A stretch of DNA of 55,510 nucleotides. Source: Spirochaetales bacterium. Its GTDB lineage: Bacteria; Spirochaetota; Spirochaetia; Sphaerochaetales; Sphaerochaetaceae. The DNA is taken from assembly GCA_022788185.1 (NCBI GenBank), contig JALEVV010000073.1, positions 1 through 55,510 on the forward strand, read 5' to 3'. Position 1 is the first letter of the stretch. Each line of letters starts with the position of its first letter. This document shows positions 7,974 through 16,042 of this stretch, in pieces. The notes under the pieces are model-generated. The model made no database searches. It was not told the DNA's origin and was given only the letters and a program-made list of their open reading frames with translations. The translations under genes were made by a program, and so were the position numbers.

Positions 7974-8270
7974 ATGAATCTTACAGTAAGAGGCGTCAAC
8001 TACGTACCAAGTCAGGAAACACGTGACTTCATCGACAAGAAACTCCAGAAGCTTTCCTTCGCCGATGATTATCTCCACGATCTTGACATCGCCATCAAAC
8101 GCGAGAGCAAGGGAATCGGATTTCACATCGATGCCATTCTCCACTTCAGATGGAAGACCGAAAAGATCGTAAGCTATGACTGCTACGAGCTTTATGAAGG
8201 AATTGAGCTCATCGCCGACAAAATACAGGCGGCAGCGAAGAAGGAAAAGGAAAAGGTGATGGAAAAGTAA
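7974..8270 (+). CDS. hpf: short-form ribosome hibernation promoting factor / YfiA family
   Basis: A 98-residue protein of the HPF/YfiA fold, which binds the 30S decoding region and inactivates ribosomes in slow-growing cells. The N-terminus MNLTVRGVNY followed by a helix (FIDKKLQKLSFAD) and the C-terminal lysine-rich helix (DKIQAAAKKEKEKV) match the family. It lacks the long-form dimerisation domain. ATG 7974 has AGGAGG at good spacing. It sits behind rpoN, as in enterobacteria, and ends in a strong terminator. Confidence 0.88.
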   Translation: MNLTVRGVNYVPSQETRDFIDKKLQKLSFADDYLHDLDIAIKRESKGIGFHIDAILHFRWKTEKIVSYDCYELYEGIELIADKIQAAAKKEKEKVMEK

Positions 8271-8290
8271 ACCTCACCTGGTGATAGAAG

Positions 8291-8321
8291 AGGGACTGCA
8301 GAAGAGCAGTCCCTCATTTTT
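8291..8321 (+). terminator. Rho-independent terminator after hpf
   Basis: A perfect nine-base stem AGGGACTGC/GCAGTCCCT (8291-8299 with 8306-8314) with a six-base loop is followed by CATTTTT. It lies 20 bases after the hpf stop, and the opposing gene ends just beyond it. Confidence 0.88.
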
Positions 8322-8335
8322 ACACCTCCGAGATC

Positions 8336-9928
8336 TCACGACCAGAGCTTTTTCAGCCTGCTTCGGTCCAGCATCCCGACACTGTCCGCCGCAAGCGCCA
8401 CCTGAACCTGCAGGGAGGCAAGGCCTGAGGACGTCATGAAATAGTCCATTACGGAACTGAGCGCGACCGCAAGTGCGATTGCCTCAGAGGGAATGCCAAG
8501 CTGCAGGAATAGGACGGCAAACGTGGAAAGCGCTCCTCCGGGAATCGGAGGTGCAGCCATGGAAAGCAGTCCGATGCACAGAACAGCCATAATGAGGAAC
8601 TGCGGAGAAATGGAAATACCGTAAAACTCAGCCATGCACAGGACTATGGCAAAGAGTCCCAACACATAACCAGGCTTGTAAAGGACCTGTCCCAGGGGAA
8701 TGGCAAAGACCGCAACCTTCCCGGGTATTCCAAGCTCCTTTTCACACGTCTCCAGATTGATCGAAAGAGCGGCAGCCGAGGAAGCCGTCGACAGGGCTAT
8801 CAGATAGGTCGGCAGCATTTTCTTAATCAGCAGGATGGGACTTGCCGACAGCTTCACCGCGGCTACGGACACGTAAAACAAAGCCATCAGTATACTTCCG
8901 GGAATTGAAAGCAGGAATACCCTGAAAAGGCTCATGAATCCACTGTCAAAATCGGAAATCATAAGGTTGAAAAGGCTCAGGAAAACAAAAATCGGAACGA
9001 ATTTTCCCAGCACACCCATCAGGAACTGTATGATATCATTAACCTGCATAAGGAAACTCTGTACTGACGATACACGCTCTCCCAGAATGAGGAGGGTGGC
9101 ACCGAGACAGATTCCAAGGAATACCAGCTGCAGGCCATTCCCATTGAGAAACGGCGTGATGATATCGGAAGGCACGATTCCCAGCACCATCTGAATGATT
9201 TCAGAGAAATTACCGACACCTCCACCTGCTTCTCCCGCGGAAAGGGGAAAAAGCAGACAGCCTATGAGTGCCATGACTGCAGCCAGGACGAAAACTCCCC
9301 TGATCATACGTATTATAAGCTTCTGCCCGATTTTCCCCACAACCGACAGATCCCCGATGCTCACGATGCCGCAGCATACCGACAGGAATATAAGCGGGGA
9401 TGAAACCGAGCGGATCGCTCCGAAAATCAGATTGAAAAGGGGATTCGTTATCTGAGGTGCCAGACTCTGAATGGCAGGCACGGCCCTCACGCCGAAGCCA
9501 AGCACGACAGCCAGGATGACTGCAGTGAGCAGCTGGGCGAGCTGCCCGCCAGATGACTTCTTCTTAGGATTGCATGTAAGGCAGTTTTTCCCGTTCTTAT
9601 AAGCATACGAGAACGAGAGTCCCGACTGAGCGAGCATGCGGCTGGTAATGAGATACGCCTCATTATCCTTCTCCCAAGCGTCCATAAAGGGTCCGTCCAC
9701 GCTTATTTTCAGATAATCCCGACCGAATTTCCGTCCGCAGTCCACATGAACCGGAGCATCTTTCAGAGAAGCCAGCCAGATGCCGAGTATCTCCTCGAGG
9801 GAGAGGCGGATGCGGATAATATCCTTTTTGTCCGCACCTGCCGCCTCAAGAGTTTCCACGCAGATTGCGGACACCGAATCTATGGTCTGAGCCGACAGGG
9901 TGAATTTTTCATTTCGATTTGATATCAT
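8336..9928 (-). CDS. DAACS-type symporter fold with N-terminal anti-sigma-like (HATPase) domain; ion-site motifs lost
   Basis: A 530-residue fusion. Residues 1-125 resemble a degenerate RsbW/SpoIIAB HATPase domain (RIRLSLEEILGIWL at the N-box position, then KISVDGPF, and a final strand NCLTCN). Residues about 135-530 are a dicarboxylate/amino acid:cation symporter with about eight helices and hairpins. The serine-rich HP1 loop survives as STASSAAALS, but the helix 7 NMDG motif reads YKPG (about residues 417-420) and the helix 8 NxxGD region reads SSGLAS, so sodium and substrate binding look lost. The N-box lacks the Mg-binding asparagine. ATG 9928 follows a GGATGG-like site. Neighbours are a STAS protein and a second, more complete fusion. 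I infer a sensor or regulatory role rather than transport. Confidence 0.8.
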   Translation of the reverse strand: MISNRNEKFTLSAQTIDSVSAICVETLEAAGADKKDIIRIRLSLEEILGIWLASLKDAPVHVDCGRKFGRDYLKISVDGPFMDAWEKDNEAYLITSRMLAQSGLSFSYAYKNGKNCLTCNPKKKSSGGQLAQLLTAVILAVVLGFGVRAVPAIQSLAPQITNPLFNLIFGAIRSVSSPLIFLSVCCGIVSIGDLSVVGKIGQKLIIRMIRGVFVLAAVMALIGCLLFPLSAGEAGGGVGNFSEIIQMVLGIVPSDIITPFLNGNGLQLVFLGICLGATLLILGERVSSVQSFLMQVNDIIQFLMGVLGKFVPIFVFLSLFNLMISDFDSGFMSLFRVFLLSIPGSILMALFYVSVAAVKLSASPILLIKKMLPTYLIALSTASSAAALSINLETCEKELGIPGKVAVFAIPLGQVLYKPGYVLGLFAIVLCMAEFYGISISPQFLIMAVLCIGLLSMAAPPIPGGALSTFAVLFLQLGIPSEAIALAVALSSVMDYFMTSSGLASLQVQVALAADSVGMLDRSRLKKLWS

Positions 9929-9951
9929 AACTTATCCATCCGTATGAGGGC

Positions 9952-10248
9952 TTACCCGATTGTCAGGATATCGGAGAAGCCGGTTACCTCAAATACTTCC
10001 ATAACGGTTTCATTCACGTTCCTGATGACCATCGATCCCTGTCTCATCATGATTTTCTGCATTGCAAGGATAACGCGAAGCCCGGCAGAGGAGATGTACT
10101 CCAGCTTACCGAAATCCAGTACAAGCTCCGTAATCCCGCCGATACTGCTTCTGAGCTCCGCTTCAGCCACAGGGGCGGTTGTGGTATCGAGCCTCCCCTC
10201 AACTGTCACTTTCAGAGTGGTACCGTTCAGCTCTTTATTAATATTCAT
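9952..10248 (-). CDS. STAS-domain anti-sigma factor antagonist
   Basis: A 98-residue single STAS domain of the SpoIIAA/RsbV type. The strand-helix pattern is complete, and the phospho-site loop reads YISSAGLRVIL with serines at 53 and 54. In partner-switching systems an HATPase kinase phosphorylates this loop and the unphosphorylated form binds the kinase. Here it lies between two symporter genes whose N-termini look like HATPase domains, with no sigma factor or PP2C phosphatase nearby. This suggests it docks on the transporters (inference). The start is ATG 10248; only 23 bases separate its stop from the next gene. Confidence 0.92.
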   Translation of the reverse strand: MNINKELNGTTLKVTVEGRLDTTTAPVAEAELRSSIGGITELVLDFGKLEYISSAGLRVILAMQKIMMRQGSMVIRNVNETVMEVFEVTGFSDILTIG

Positions 10249-10300
10249 CTTTATTCTCCCGAAAAAATAATTTCTTTTTTTACTTCAAGCGTGACGCCTG

Positions 10301-11953
10301 TCAGCCCTTCTGATAATACTTATCCTTATCAAGCAGGTTCTCAGTGCCCGCAACGATTACGCTTGCGGCAACGTCTCCGGTCGTATTGGATGCGGTACAG
10401 ACCATGTCCGTTATCGTGAAGAATACCATCAGCAGGGGAATGCAGTCCATGGGAACTCCCGTCTGATTCAGCAGAACGGTACATGCAACCATAAACGCTC
10501 CCGGGACGCCCGGAGTCGCAACGGATACCAGCAGTCCGGATACAAGCAGCATGATGAGTTTACCGGAATCCATATCGACCCCGAATGATTTCGCCATGAA
10601 CAGTACTCCCGTCATGAAGGCAACCATGGCACCATCCATGTTGATGGTGGCACCGAAGGGAATCGAGAACGAGTAAACCCGCTGGGATATTCCGATTTTC
10701 CTGCAGAAATCCATATTGAGCGGCATGGAAGCATTGGATGAACACAGGGACATCACGTTCAGTGCCGTCGGAATATAGCGTTTCAGGAAGGGAAAAGGAC
10801 TGACTTTGGCCATCAGGGCTATCATCAGTGAGTAAGTGATGATCAGGATTACAAGGCCTGTGAGCAGCGTTCCGATCAGGGTCAGTAAGGATACAAGTGC
10901 ATCAGTTCCGGTAGTCAGGATCAGAATCATGACCGAGCAGAACGTGATCAGGGGAATCAGTCTGGCAAGCACCATTACCAACTGAAGAAACAGTTCATTC
11001 AGGGAATCAAAGATATTCTGAAGGACCTTTCCCTTTTCCCCGATCATATTGACCATCACCCCCAGGATCAGGCCCATGAGCAGTATCTGAAGGACATTGT
11101 TTTCGTAAAAGGCTCCCACGACATTGCTTGGGAAGATGTCAATGATGGTGTCCAGCAGTGATATTGAAGCACCGGAGGACGCTCCTGTCGTGATCATCGA
11201 TACGAAGCTGCCCTCAGTTCCGGGCTGAAGGAGATAGAAAACCCCTATTCCCGTAACACCCGCAACCAGGCTGGTAAACATATATATTCCCATTGTCTTC
11301 CCGCCGATCCGCCCGAAACTCCGCAGATCGGAGAACTGAATCATGCATGTGATCATGGAAAAGAACACAACCGGTCCCACCACCATCGACAGCAGGTTCA
11401 TGTAAATGGTTTTAATCGGATTCAGGACCATGCTGCATAGTGCGCCGGTGATGCTTTCACTCAGGAATAGACGCATGCAGACACCCATGATGACAGCCAG
11501 AACAATCGAAGAAAGCGTGACATACAGAGTCATCTGCGGATTCTTCTTTGTAATGATGTCAATGTAATTCATGTTCTTCCTGCGGGAGATTCTGAATTTA
11601 TCGGCAAATCCCTTCAGCAGCATGCTCTGAATCATTTCAATCGCATTGTCATCCACTTCGTCATCAAAGGCATGCTCCAGATCGGCTCCTGAGATCTCAA
11701 GGACATCGGAAAACCTGATTTCGCTTCCCCTGCACTTGATTTTCGTGATCACGCTGCCGAAAACGGAGCGTACCCATATCTCAAAAGCGGTTTTTTCCGG
11801 TGCATCCTTTTTTATCCTGAATAGGCATTCCTCAGCCAGGAGTCTGGTTTTGATGACATCCTTTTCAGACACCTTTTTCCCGTGAAGCTCATCAGAGAGA
11901 AACTCCAGAGCTTCGATAATACCTTCTTCCGACAGGTTAAATCTTCTCGCCAT
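10301..11953 (-). CDS. DAACS symporter with N-terminal anti-sigma-like (HATPase) domain
   Basis: A 550-residue fusion. The first 150 residues form a soluble HATPase-like domain (TRLLAEECLFRI at the N-box position, where the conserved asparagine is absent) that ends in a strand before the membrane part. The symporter part keeps key motifs: NMDG in helix 7 (PFGATINMDGAMV), CSSNASMP in the HP1 loop and TASNTTGD in helix 8, so ion binding is plausible. The usual helix 8 arginine is cysteine, so the substrate may not be aspartate or glutamate. The start is ATG 11953 with AAGGAAAT upstream, three bases after the stop of the binding-protein gene. It is paralogous to the gene at 8336-9928, whose motifs are eroded. 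Confidence 0.85.
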   Translation of the reverse strand: MARRFNLSEEGIIEALEFLSDELHGKKVSEKDVIKTRLLAEECLFRIKKDAPEKTAFEIWVRSVFGSVITKIKCRGSEIRFSDVLEISGADLEHAFDDEVDDNAIEMIQSMLLKGFADKFRISRRKNMNYIDIITKKNPQMTLYVTLSSIVLAVIMGVCMRLFLSESITGALCSMVLNPIKTIYMNLLSMVVGPVVFFSMITCMIQFSDLRSFGRIGGKTMGIYMFTSLVAGVTGIGVFYLLQPGTEGSFVSMITTGASSGASISLLDTIIDIFPSNVVGAFYENNVLQILLMGLILGVMVNMIGEKGKVLQNIFDSLNELFLQLVMVLARLIPLITFCSVMILILTTGTDALVSLLTLIGTLLTGLVILIITYSLMIALMAKVSPFPFLKRYIPTALNVMSLCSSNASMPLNMDFCRKIGISQRVYSFSIPFGATINMDGAMVAFMTGVLFMAKSFGVDMDSGKLIMLLVSGLLVSVATPGVPGAFMVACTVLLNQTGVPMDCIPLLMVFFTITDMVCTASNTTGDVAASVIVAGTENLLDKDKYYQKG

Positions 11954-11956
11954 TTT

Positions 11957-13069
11957 TTATTTCCTTTTCTTCAGGGCAGCATCCATCCAGTCGCAGGTCG
12001 GCATGTAACTGCTGTCCGTATAAGCGTCCGCTGCCACCTCGGAAAGATTTCTGACCGTGATGTTTTCTCCAGACATGATTTCTTCCTGTCGTACCAGGAC
12101 CGATGGGATCTCCATCCACATTCCGGGGCTTTCATAGTAGCTCAAAGCTTTCCTGATATCGTCATACTGTCCGGCCATTTCCAGCGCCAGCACCCGGCAT
12201 GCGAACTCGCCGTTCAGCGTCCAGTTGGTCGTGGCCGAGGCTTTCCAGTTCAGGCCTTCCGCCATAAAGGCAATATCCTCGTCACAGATATCCACGGATA
12301 CCATCGGGATGTCGCTTCCTGCTTCCCTGAGTGCCTTATAGACACCCTGGGCATAGGCATCATAGCAGCACCATATGGCATCTATCTCACCTTCTCCGTA
12401 TTTTTCAAGTGTCGCCTTTGTCACTTCTTCCATGGAGGATACCGGGCTAAGATGATCAGAGGGGGCAATCTGCTCCAGCGTCCTGATCTTTCCCACGGAT
12501 TCGTAAAGCTTATATCCGATCTGACGGCGGTCAAAGGCAATGATGTAGTTCTCCTCCTGTACCTGCAGGATATTCACCCTCTCCTTTTCCGGATACATGG
12601 CCAGGATCTCCTCCACAAGGACAGCTGCCAGTCCGGAATCCTGCTGGAACAGCTGCACCACCCCGTCGATCGTCTGAGTCTTTCCGTTTCCATCCCTGAA
12701 GGACGTATCGAAGGTTGCGATTTTGAGATTCGGGTACTCAGCAAGGACCTGTGTCAGGAACTCCCAGGAATAATCTGCTCCGCCATGGGATATAAGCAGT
12801 CCGTCATAACCATCCTCCGCACACCTGATGATCCTGCTTCTCAGGCTCTCATCACTGTCATTGCAGAAAAAGGCATCCGCTTCCATGCCGAGGGCTTCCG
12901 CAGTCTTTGTGAAGGACTCAACCCACAGATCGAAAATGGAAGAGGATGACATGTACATGATGTATGCCACCTTTTTCCCTTCAACCGGAGTGCTTTTCGT
13001 TTGAGAGCAGCCGGTCAGGCAGACGGCTGCCTGTAATACAGACAATAATAAAACAAGGGTTTTCCTCAT
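11957..13069 (-). CDS. sugar-type periplasmic binding lipoprotein (Peripla_BP_4-like)
   Basis: A 370-residue predicted lipoprotein (signal peptide with lipobox CLTGC at about residues 16-20) with a type I periplasmic binding fold: VAYIMYMSSSSIFDLWVESF at the first strand, DGLLISHGGAD near 90, and DAIWCCYDAYAQGVYKAL near 230. Such proteins bind sugars or autoinducer-like ligands. No matching sugar permease or ATPase is present; its neighbours are symporter fusions and an amino-acid-type ABC unit, so it may act as a ligand sensor. ATG 13069 was chosen over 13084 because GAGGAGT lies just upstream. Confidence 0.83.
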   Translation of the reverse strand: MRKTLVLLLSVLQAAVCLTGCSQTKSTPVEGKKVAYIMYMSSSSIFDLWVESFTKTAEALGMEADAFFCNDSDESLRSRIIRCAEDGYDGLLISHGGADYSWEFLTQVLAEYPNLKIATFDTSFRDGNGKTQTIDGVVQLFQQDSGLAAVLVEEILAMYPEKERVNILQVQEENYIIAFDRRQIGYKLYESVGKIRTLEQIAPSDHLSPVSSMEEVTKATLEKYGEGEIDAIWCCYDAYAQGVYKALREAGSDIPMVSVDICDEDIAFMAEGLNWKASATTNWTLNGEFACRVLALEMAGQYDDIRKALSYYESPGMWMEIPSVLVRQEEIMSGENITVRNLSEVAADAYTDSSYMPTCDWMDAALKKRK

Positions 13070-13095
13070 TGTTTCACTCCTCATTACTCACAGTT

Positions 13096-13120
13096 ACACC
13101 CTCTGTCTTCCAGAGGGTGT
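13096..13120 (-). repeat. intergenic hairpin between binding-protein genes
   Basis: A nine-base perfect stem ACACCCTCT/AGAGGGTGT (13096-13104 with 13112-13120) lies in the gap between the two binding-protein genes. It lacks a U-tract, so it probably acts on mRNA stability or expression ratio, not as a terminator. Confidence 0.5.
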
Positions 13121-13145
13121 CATTAATATTTTCATGGACATCGGA

Positions 13146-13955
13146 TTATTTACTCTTCATCGCTTCCAGAATCCTGTTCATGTCAAAGGATTTGGTCACA
13201 TAGGAGATCATATCCGTGTAATACTCATCGGTAAGCAGCAGTTCCTTCTTCTCTGAAGTGTATCCCTGCACATTGCCGTACCAGAAAATCACATCGATTC
13301 TCTCTGAACTCAGGGCTGAGAGACGGGCAGGCGCATCAACCTGAGTGAACGTAAAGGACACATCCATGACATCCCCTATTGCTTTCATCAGTGCCACATT
13401 GAAGCCTGCAGGTATTCCGTCGGCAGCGACATAATCCATCGGAGGCAGATCTCCGGTCACACCGACTATATAGGACTTTTCCCTCTGAACAATGTCCTCA
13501 AAACCTTCCAGCGAAATATCCGTAATGTAGTTTTTGATAAGCTCGTCAAGCTTTCCCTCACTTCTGAGAGTCCGGAGGCCTGTCTGAAGCACCTGGTAAA
13601 GCTCTGCATCCTCAGCGCGCACTGCCATGCGGATTTCCGTGGGAACACCGGCCCCGCCCGGTGCGACGGTAAGTGAATCATCCTGCGCCTTCAGATAGCT
13701 GGCAACGGATGTCGGTACAAGGATATATTCGATATTCCTGGCATTCAGATCCAGGATCATCGATGTAAGGCTGCTGTATTGTTTCCATTCACCGAGTGCG
13801 GGATGAGGGAATATCTCAAGATCTGATGGCTCCTGCCAATTCATGATGCCGCACTGAATGTTCTCATCCGATGCCACCTTCCTGCTGCACCCTGCCAGGA
13901 TGACAGTCAGCACAAGAATAACGATAACGCACATGAAACCGCACATTTTTCTCAT
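13146..13955 (-). CDS. periplasmic binding protein (PBP2 family) with lobes in permuted order
   Basis: A 269-residue predicted lipoprotein (hydrophobic segment then lipobox ILAGC). The half that normally ends an amino-acid binding protein comes first: SSLTSMILDLNARNIEYILV and a terminal-type helix LRTLRSEGKLDELIKNYI. The half that normally begins one comes second (YIVGVTGDLPPMDYV, then IPAGFNVALMKAIGDV and ERIDVIFWYG). The reading frame is intact. This suggests circular permutation, or a tandem PBP2 that lost its outer halves. The start is ATG 13955 with GGAGGAAG upstream, following the ABC ATPase stop by ten bases. It probably serves the adjacent permease and ATPase. Confidence 0.78.
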   Translation of the reverse strand: MRKMCGFMCVIVILVLTVILAGCSRKVASDENIQCGIMNWQEPSDLEIFPHPALGEWKQYSSLTSMILDLNARNIEYILVPTSVASYLKAQDDSLTVAPGGAGVPTEIRMAVRAEDAELYQVLQTGLRTLRSEGKLDELIKNYITDISLEGFEDIVQREKSYIVGVTGDLPPMDYVAADGIPAGFNVALMKAIGDVMDVSFTFTQVDAPARLSALSSERIDVIFWYGNVQGYTSEKKELLLTDEYYTDMISYVTKSFDMNRILEAMKSK

Positions 13956-13965
13956 CTTCTTCCTC

Positions 13966-15066
13966 CTACAATTCGATCTCGAATAAGTTGTTTTCCCCGT
14001 CAAAACGATAATCAAGCCGCTTTGCCGTATGATTTAAGATGGTGACGCCCAGATGGTTTTCGTCCTCAGGCTCCGTCTCAAAGGGGTTGTACCGCTCCCC
14101 TCTGCAGCTGAGGCGAATGGCCGCTGAGCCCTCCCGCTCGTCAAAGGAAATCAGGAGCCGGATATCCACGCCTGAACCGGAGCTGAGGCTGCCAAGCATT
14201 TCAAAGATAAGTTCCTCGGTGCACAGCTGAAGACGATAGGCTCTCTTTTCATCCATCCCGTACCTTCCCGCGAAGGTGCGTATGCTGCCCTGGAGCTGCA
14301 GGAAATCAAAATCCCGGCTGTCAGTCTGCCACGAGAAATACTTCATCCTGTGGATGAAATCCCTGGTCCTGCTTTTCTTCGGGGCATCAAAGATCTCCTC
14401 CGGCGTACCTTCCTCATAGATGCCCTGTTCATCCATGTAGAGAATCCTGGTTGCGATTTCCCTGGCAAAAGCCATTTCATGGGTGACTATCACCATGGTC
14501 ATCCCCTGCTTTGCCAGCAGTCTCAGTGTCGCAAGCACCTCCCCGACCATGGTAGGATCCAGTGCAGAGGTGGGCTCGTCAAAAAGCATGACCTCGGGCT
14601 CCATGGCAAGACAGCGGACAATGGCGATTCTCTGTTTCTGGCCACCCGAAAGATGTTCCGGCATCATGTATTTCTTACCTGAAAGGCCCACCATCTCCAG
14701 AAGCTTTTCCGCTTTCCTTTCAGCTTCCTTTCGTGAGAGTCCGAGCAGCTTAACGGGTGCGAGCGTGATGTTATCCAGTACATTCAGATGGGAAAACAGA
14801 TGAAAGCCCTGGTAAACCATCCCCACCCTGCGCCTGATGCGGTTCAGATCGGCCTTCGGCGCTGTCAGCTCCTCATCCATAATGAAAACCTTTCCCGCAT
14901 CCGGCTTTTCCAGCAGATCCATACAGCGGAGGAATACGCTTTTACCGCACCCTGAACCACCAATTATTACAATCCTCTCCCCTTTTTCAACAGTGAGGTT
15001 CACATCCTTCAGAACGTGTAAGGAACCGAAGGACTTTGACAGGTTTTCCACCCGGATCATGTTCAT
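13966..15066 (-). CDS. polar amino-acid ABC transporter ATPase fused to a C-terminal HATPase-like domain
   Basis: A 366-residue protein. Residues 1-250 form a GlnQ/ArtP-type ATPase: Walker A GGSGCGKS, signature [11 protein letters not shown], Walker [14 protein letters not shown], switch histidine VTHEMAFA. Residues about 255-366 are an added domain resembling RsbW-family HATPase_c: [14 protein letters not shown] at the N-box, GERYNPFE at the G1-like loop, then [15 protein letters not shown] and a final FEIEL strand. The N-box asparagine is missing. Normal family members end near residue 250. It overlaps the permease stop (ATGA). The added domain links the transporter to the STAS protein encoded three genes further on. 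Confidence 0.85.
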   Translation of the reverse strand: MNMIRVENLSKSFGSLHVLKDVNLTVEKGERIVIIGGSGCGKSVFLRCMDLLEKPDAGKVFIMDEELTAPKADLNRIRRRVGMVYQGFHLFSHLNVLDNITLAPVKLLGLSRKEAERKAEKLLEMVGLSGKKYMMPEHLSGGQKQRIAIVRCLAMEPEVMLFDEPTSALDPTMVGEVLATLRLLAKQGMTMVIVTHEMAFAREIATRILYMDEQGIYEEGTPEEIFDAPKKSRTRDFIHRMKYFSWQTDSRDFDFLQLQGSIRTFAGRYGMDEKRAYRLQLCTEELIFEMLGSLSSGSGVDIRLLISFDEREGSAAIRLSCRGERYNPFETEPEDENHLGVTILNHTAKRLDYRFDGENNLFEIEL

Positions 15067-15749
15067 GCCTTCATTCTCCTATCCCGTCTCAGTGCATTAA
15101 GCCTGTCCGCCAGGGCAAAGCCCCCATAGCAGGCATATGCCATCCCGAGATACAGAATCAGACCCACGATGATCATGAATAGAGGCTGCATCGTACGGCT
15201 TCCTATATTGTTGATGACTCTTGTAAGATCCGTGATCGTGACATAGCCGACCACGCTGGTCCACTGAACCAGGGTGACGATCGTGGACTGATAGGTTCCC
15301 TTTGCAATTTCTGCAGCCTGAGGGAGGGTAATCAGGGTAAATGCCTGCCACCGGGAAAACCCCAGCGTCCTTGCAGCTTCTCTCTGCATGGCATCGCATG
15401 CCATTATGGCGGAATGAAAACACGCTGCCGAATAAGCGCTCATGTGAAGCGAAAAAGCAGCCACGGCCACTGACTCCGCACTAACCCCGCTTCCTGCAAA
15501 CACCACATAGTACATCAGCATCAGAAGCAGCAGAACCGGACTTCCCCTGAGTACGGCGATATAAAGGGCGACAAGGCGCGAAAGCGGCCTGAAACGGCTT
15601 CCCCTCATCGCTGTGACCAGCATTCCCATAAGAGTTCCGAGGATCACCGACAGCAGTGAAATATACAGAGTAACGCCAAGCCCCTTCAGGAGTGTCCTCC
15701 AGGAATTACCGGCAATGAGGGTACTGTATATCACTTCACTGATGTTCAC
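15063..15749 (-). CDS. polar amino-acid ABC transporter permease
   Basis: A 228-residue HisM/GlnP-type permease of about five membrane helices, with the EAA loop [22 protein letters not shown] that contacts the ATPase. The start is GTG 15749, nine bases after AAGGAGG; an ATG inside the ribosome-binding region leads only to an immediate stop. It is the first gene of the minus-strand string that continues through the fused ATPase, two binding proteins, two symporter fusions and the STAS gene. The substrate is unknown. Confidence 0.9.
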   Translation of the reverse strand: MNISEVIYSTLIAGNSWRTLLKGLGVTLYISLLSVILGTLMGMLVTAMRGSRFRPLSRLVALYIAVLRGSPVLLLLMLMYYVVFAGSGVSAESVAVAAFSLHMSAYSAACFHSAIMACDAMQREAARTLGFSRWQAFTLITLPQAAEIAKGTYQSTIVTLVQWTSVVGYVTITDLTRVINNIGSRTMQPLFMIIVGLILYLGMAYACYGGFALADRLNALRRDRRMKA

Positions 15750-16012
15750 TCAGGCATACCTCCTTTTCCCGGCACAGGTTTTCAACACTTGCCTGAAAGC
15801 TGCATGTCCGGCTAATCCGGTGTGCGCATAAAATCTCCTGCTCCGACAGCACCCCATCCCACGGACATATGATGCTGTCACAGGTGAAGGAATTATCCTT
15901 CAGTCGCAGTGTCGGCATTTGGCGTAGGGCGATTATAACAGTATTTTCCTTTGGATAACCGTTCATTGCGGATTTGGTATTCGTTATGTCGTAATTGGTA
16001 TGTGAATTGAAA
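15750..16012 (-). promoter_or_regulatory. promoter and leader of the STAS/transporter operon
   Basis: A 263-base gap. On the minus strand a good -10 TATAAT lies at 15937-15932, with only a weak -35, giving a leader of about 180 bases. The leader holds a CCGG-TTAG-CCGG-like small hairpin near 15815 and two very short ATG frames. No known riboswitch was recognised. Confidence 0.4.
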
Positions 16013-16036
16013 AGGGCTCCCGGAAAGAGGAGCCCT
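16013..16036 (-). terminator. Rho-independent terminator after trkH
   Basis: An eight-base stem AGGGCTCC/GGAGCCCT (16013-16020 with 16029-16036) is followed on the minus strand by TTTTCAATT, six bases past the trkH stop. Confidence 0.82.
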
Positions 16037-16042
16037 GACTGA

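Noticed and set aside
11882-12949. A 355-codon plus-strand frame
   Set aside because: Antisense of the binding lipoprotein gene; no family motif, and the minus-strand gene is clear.
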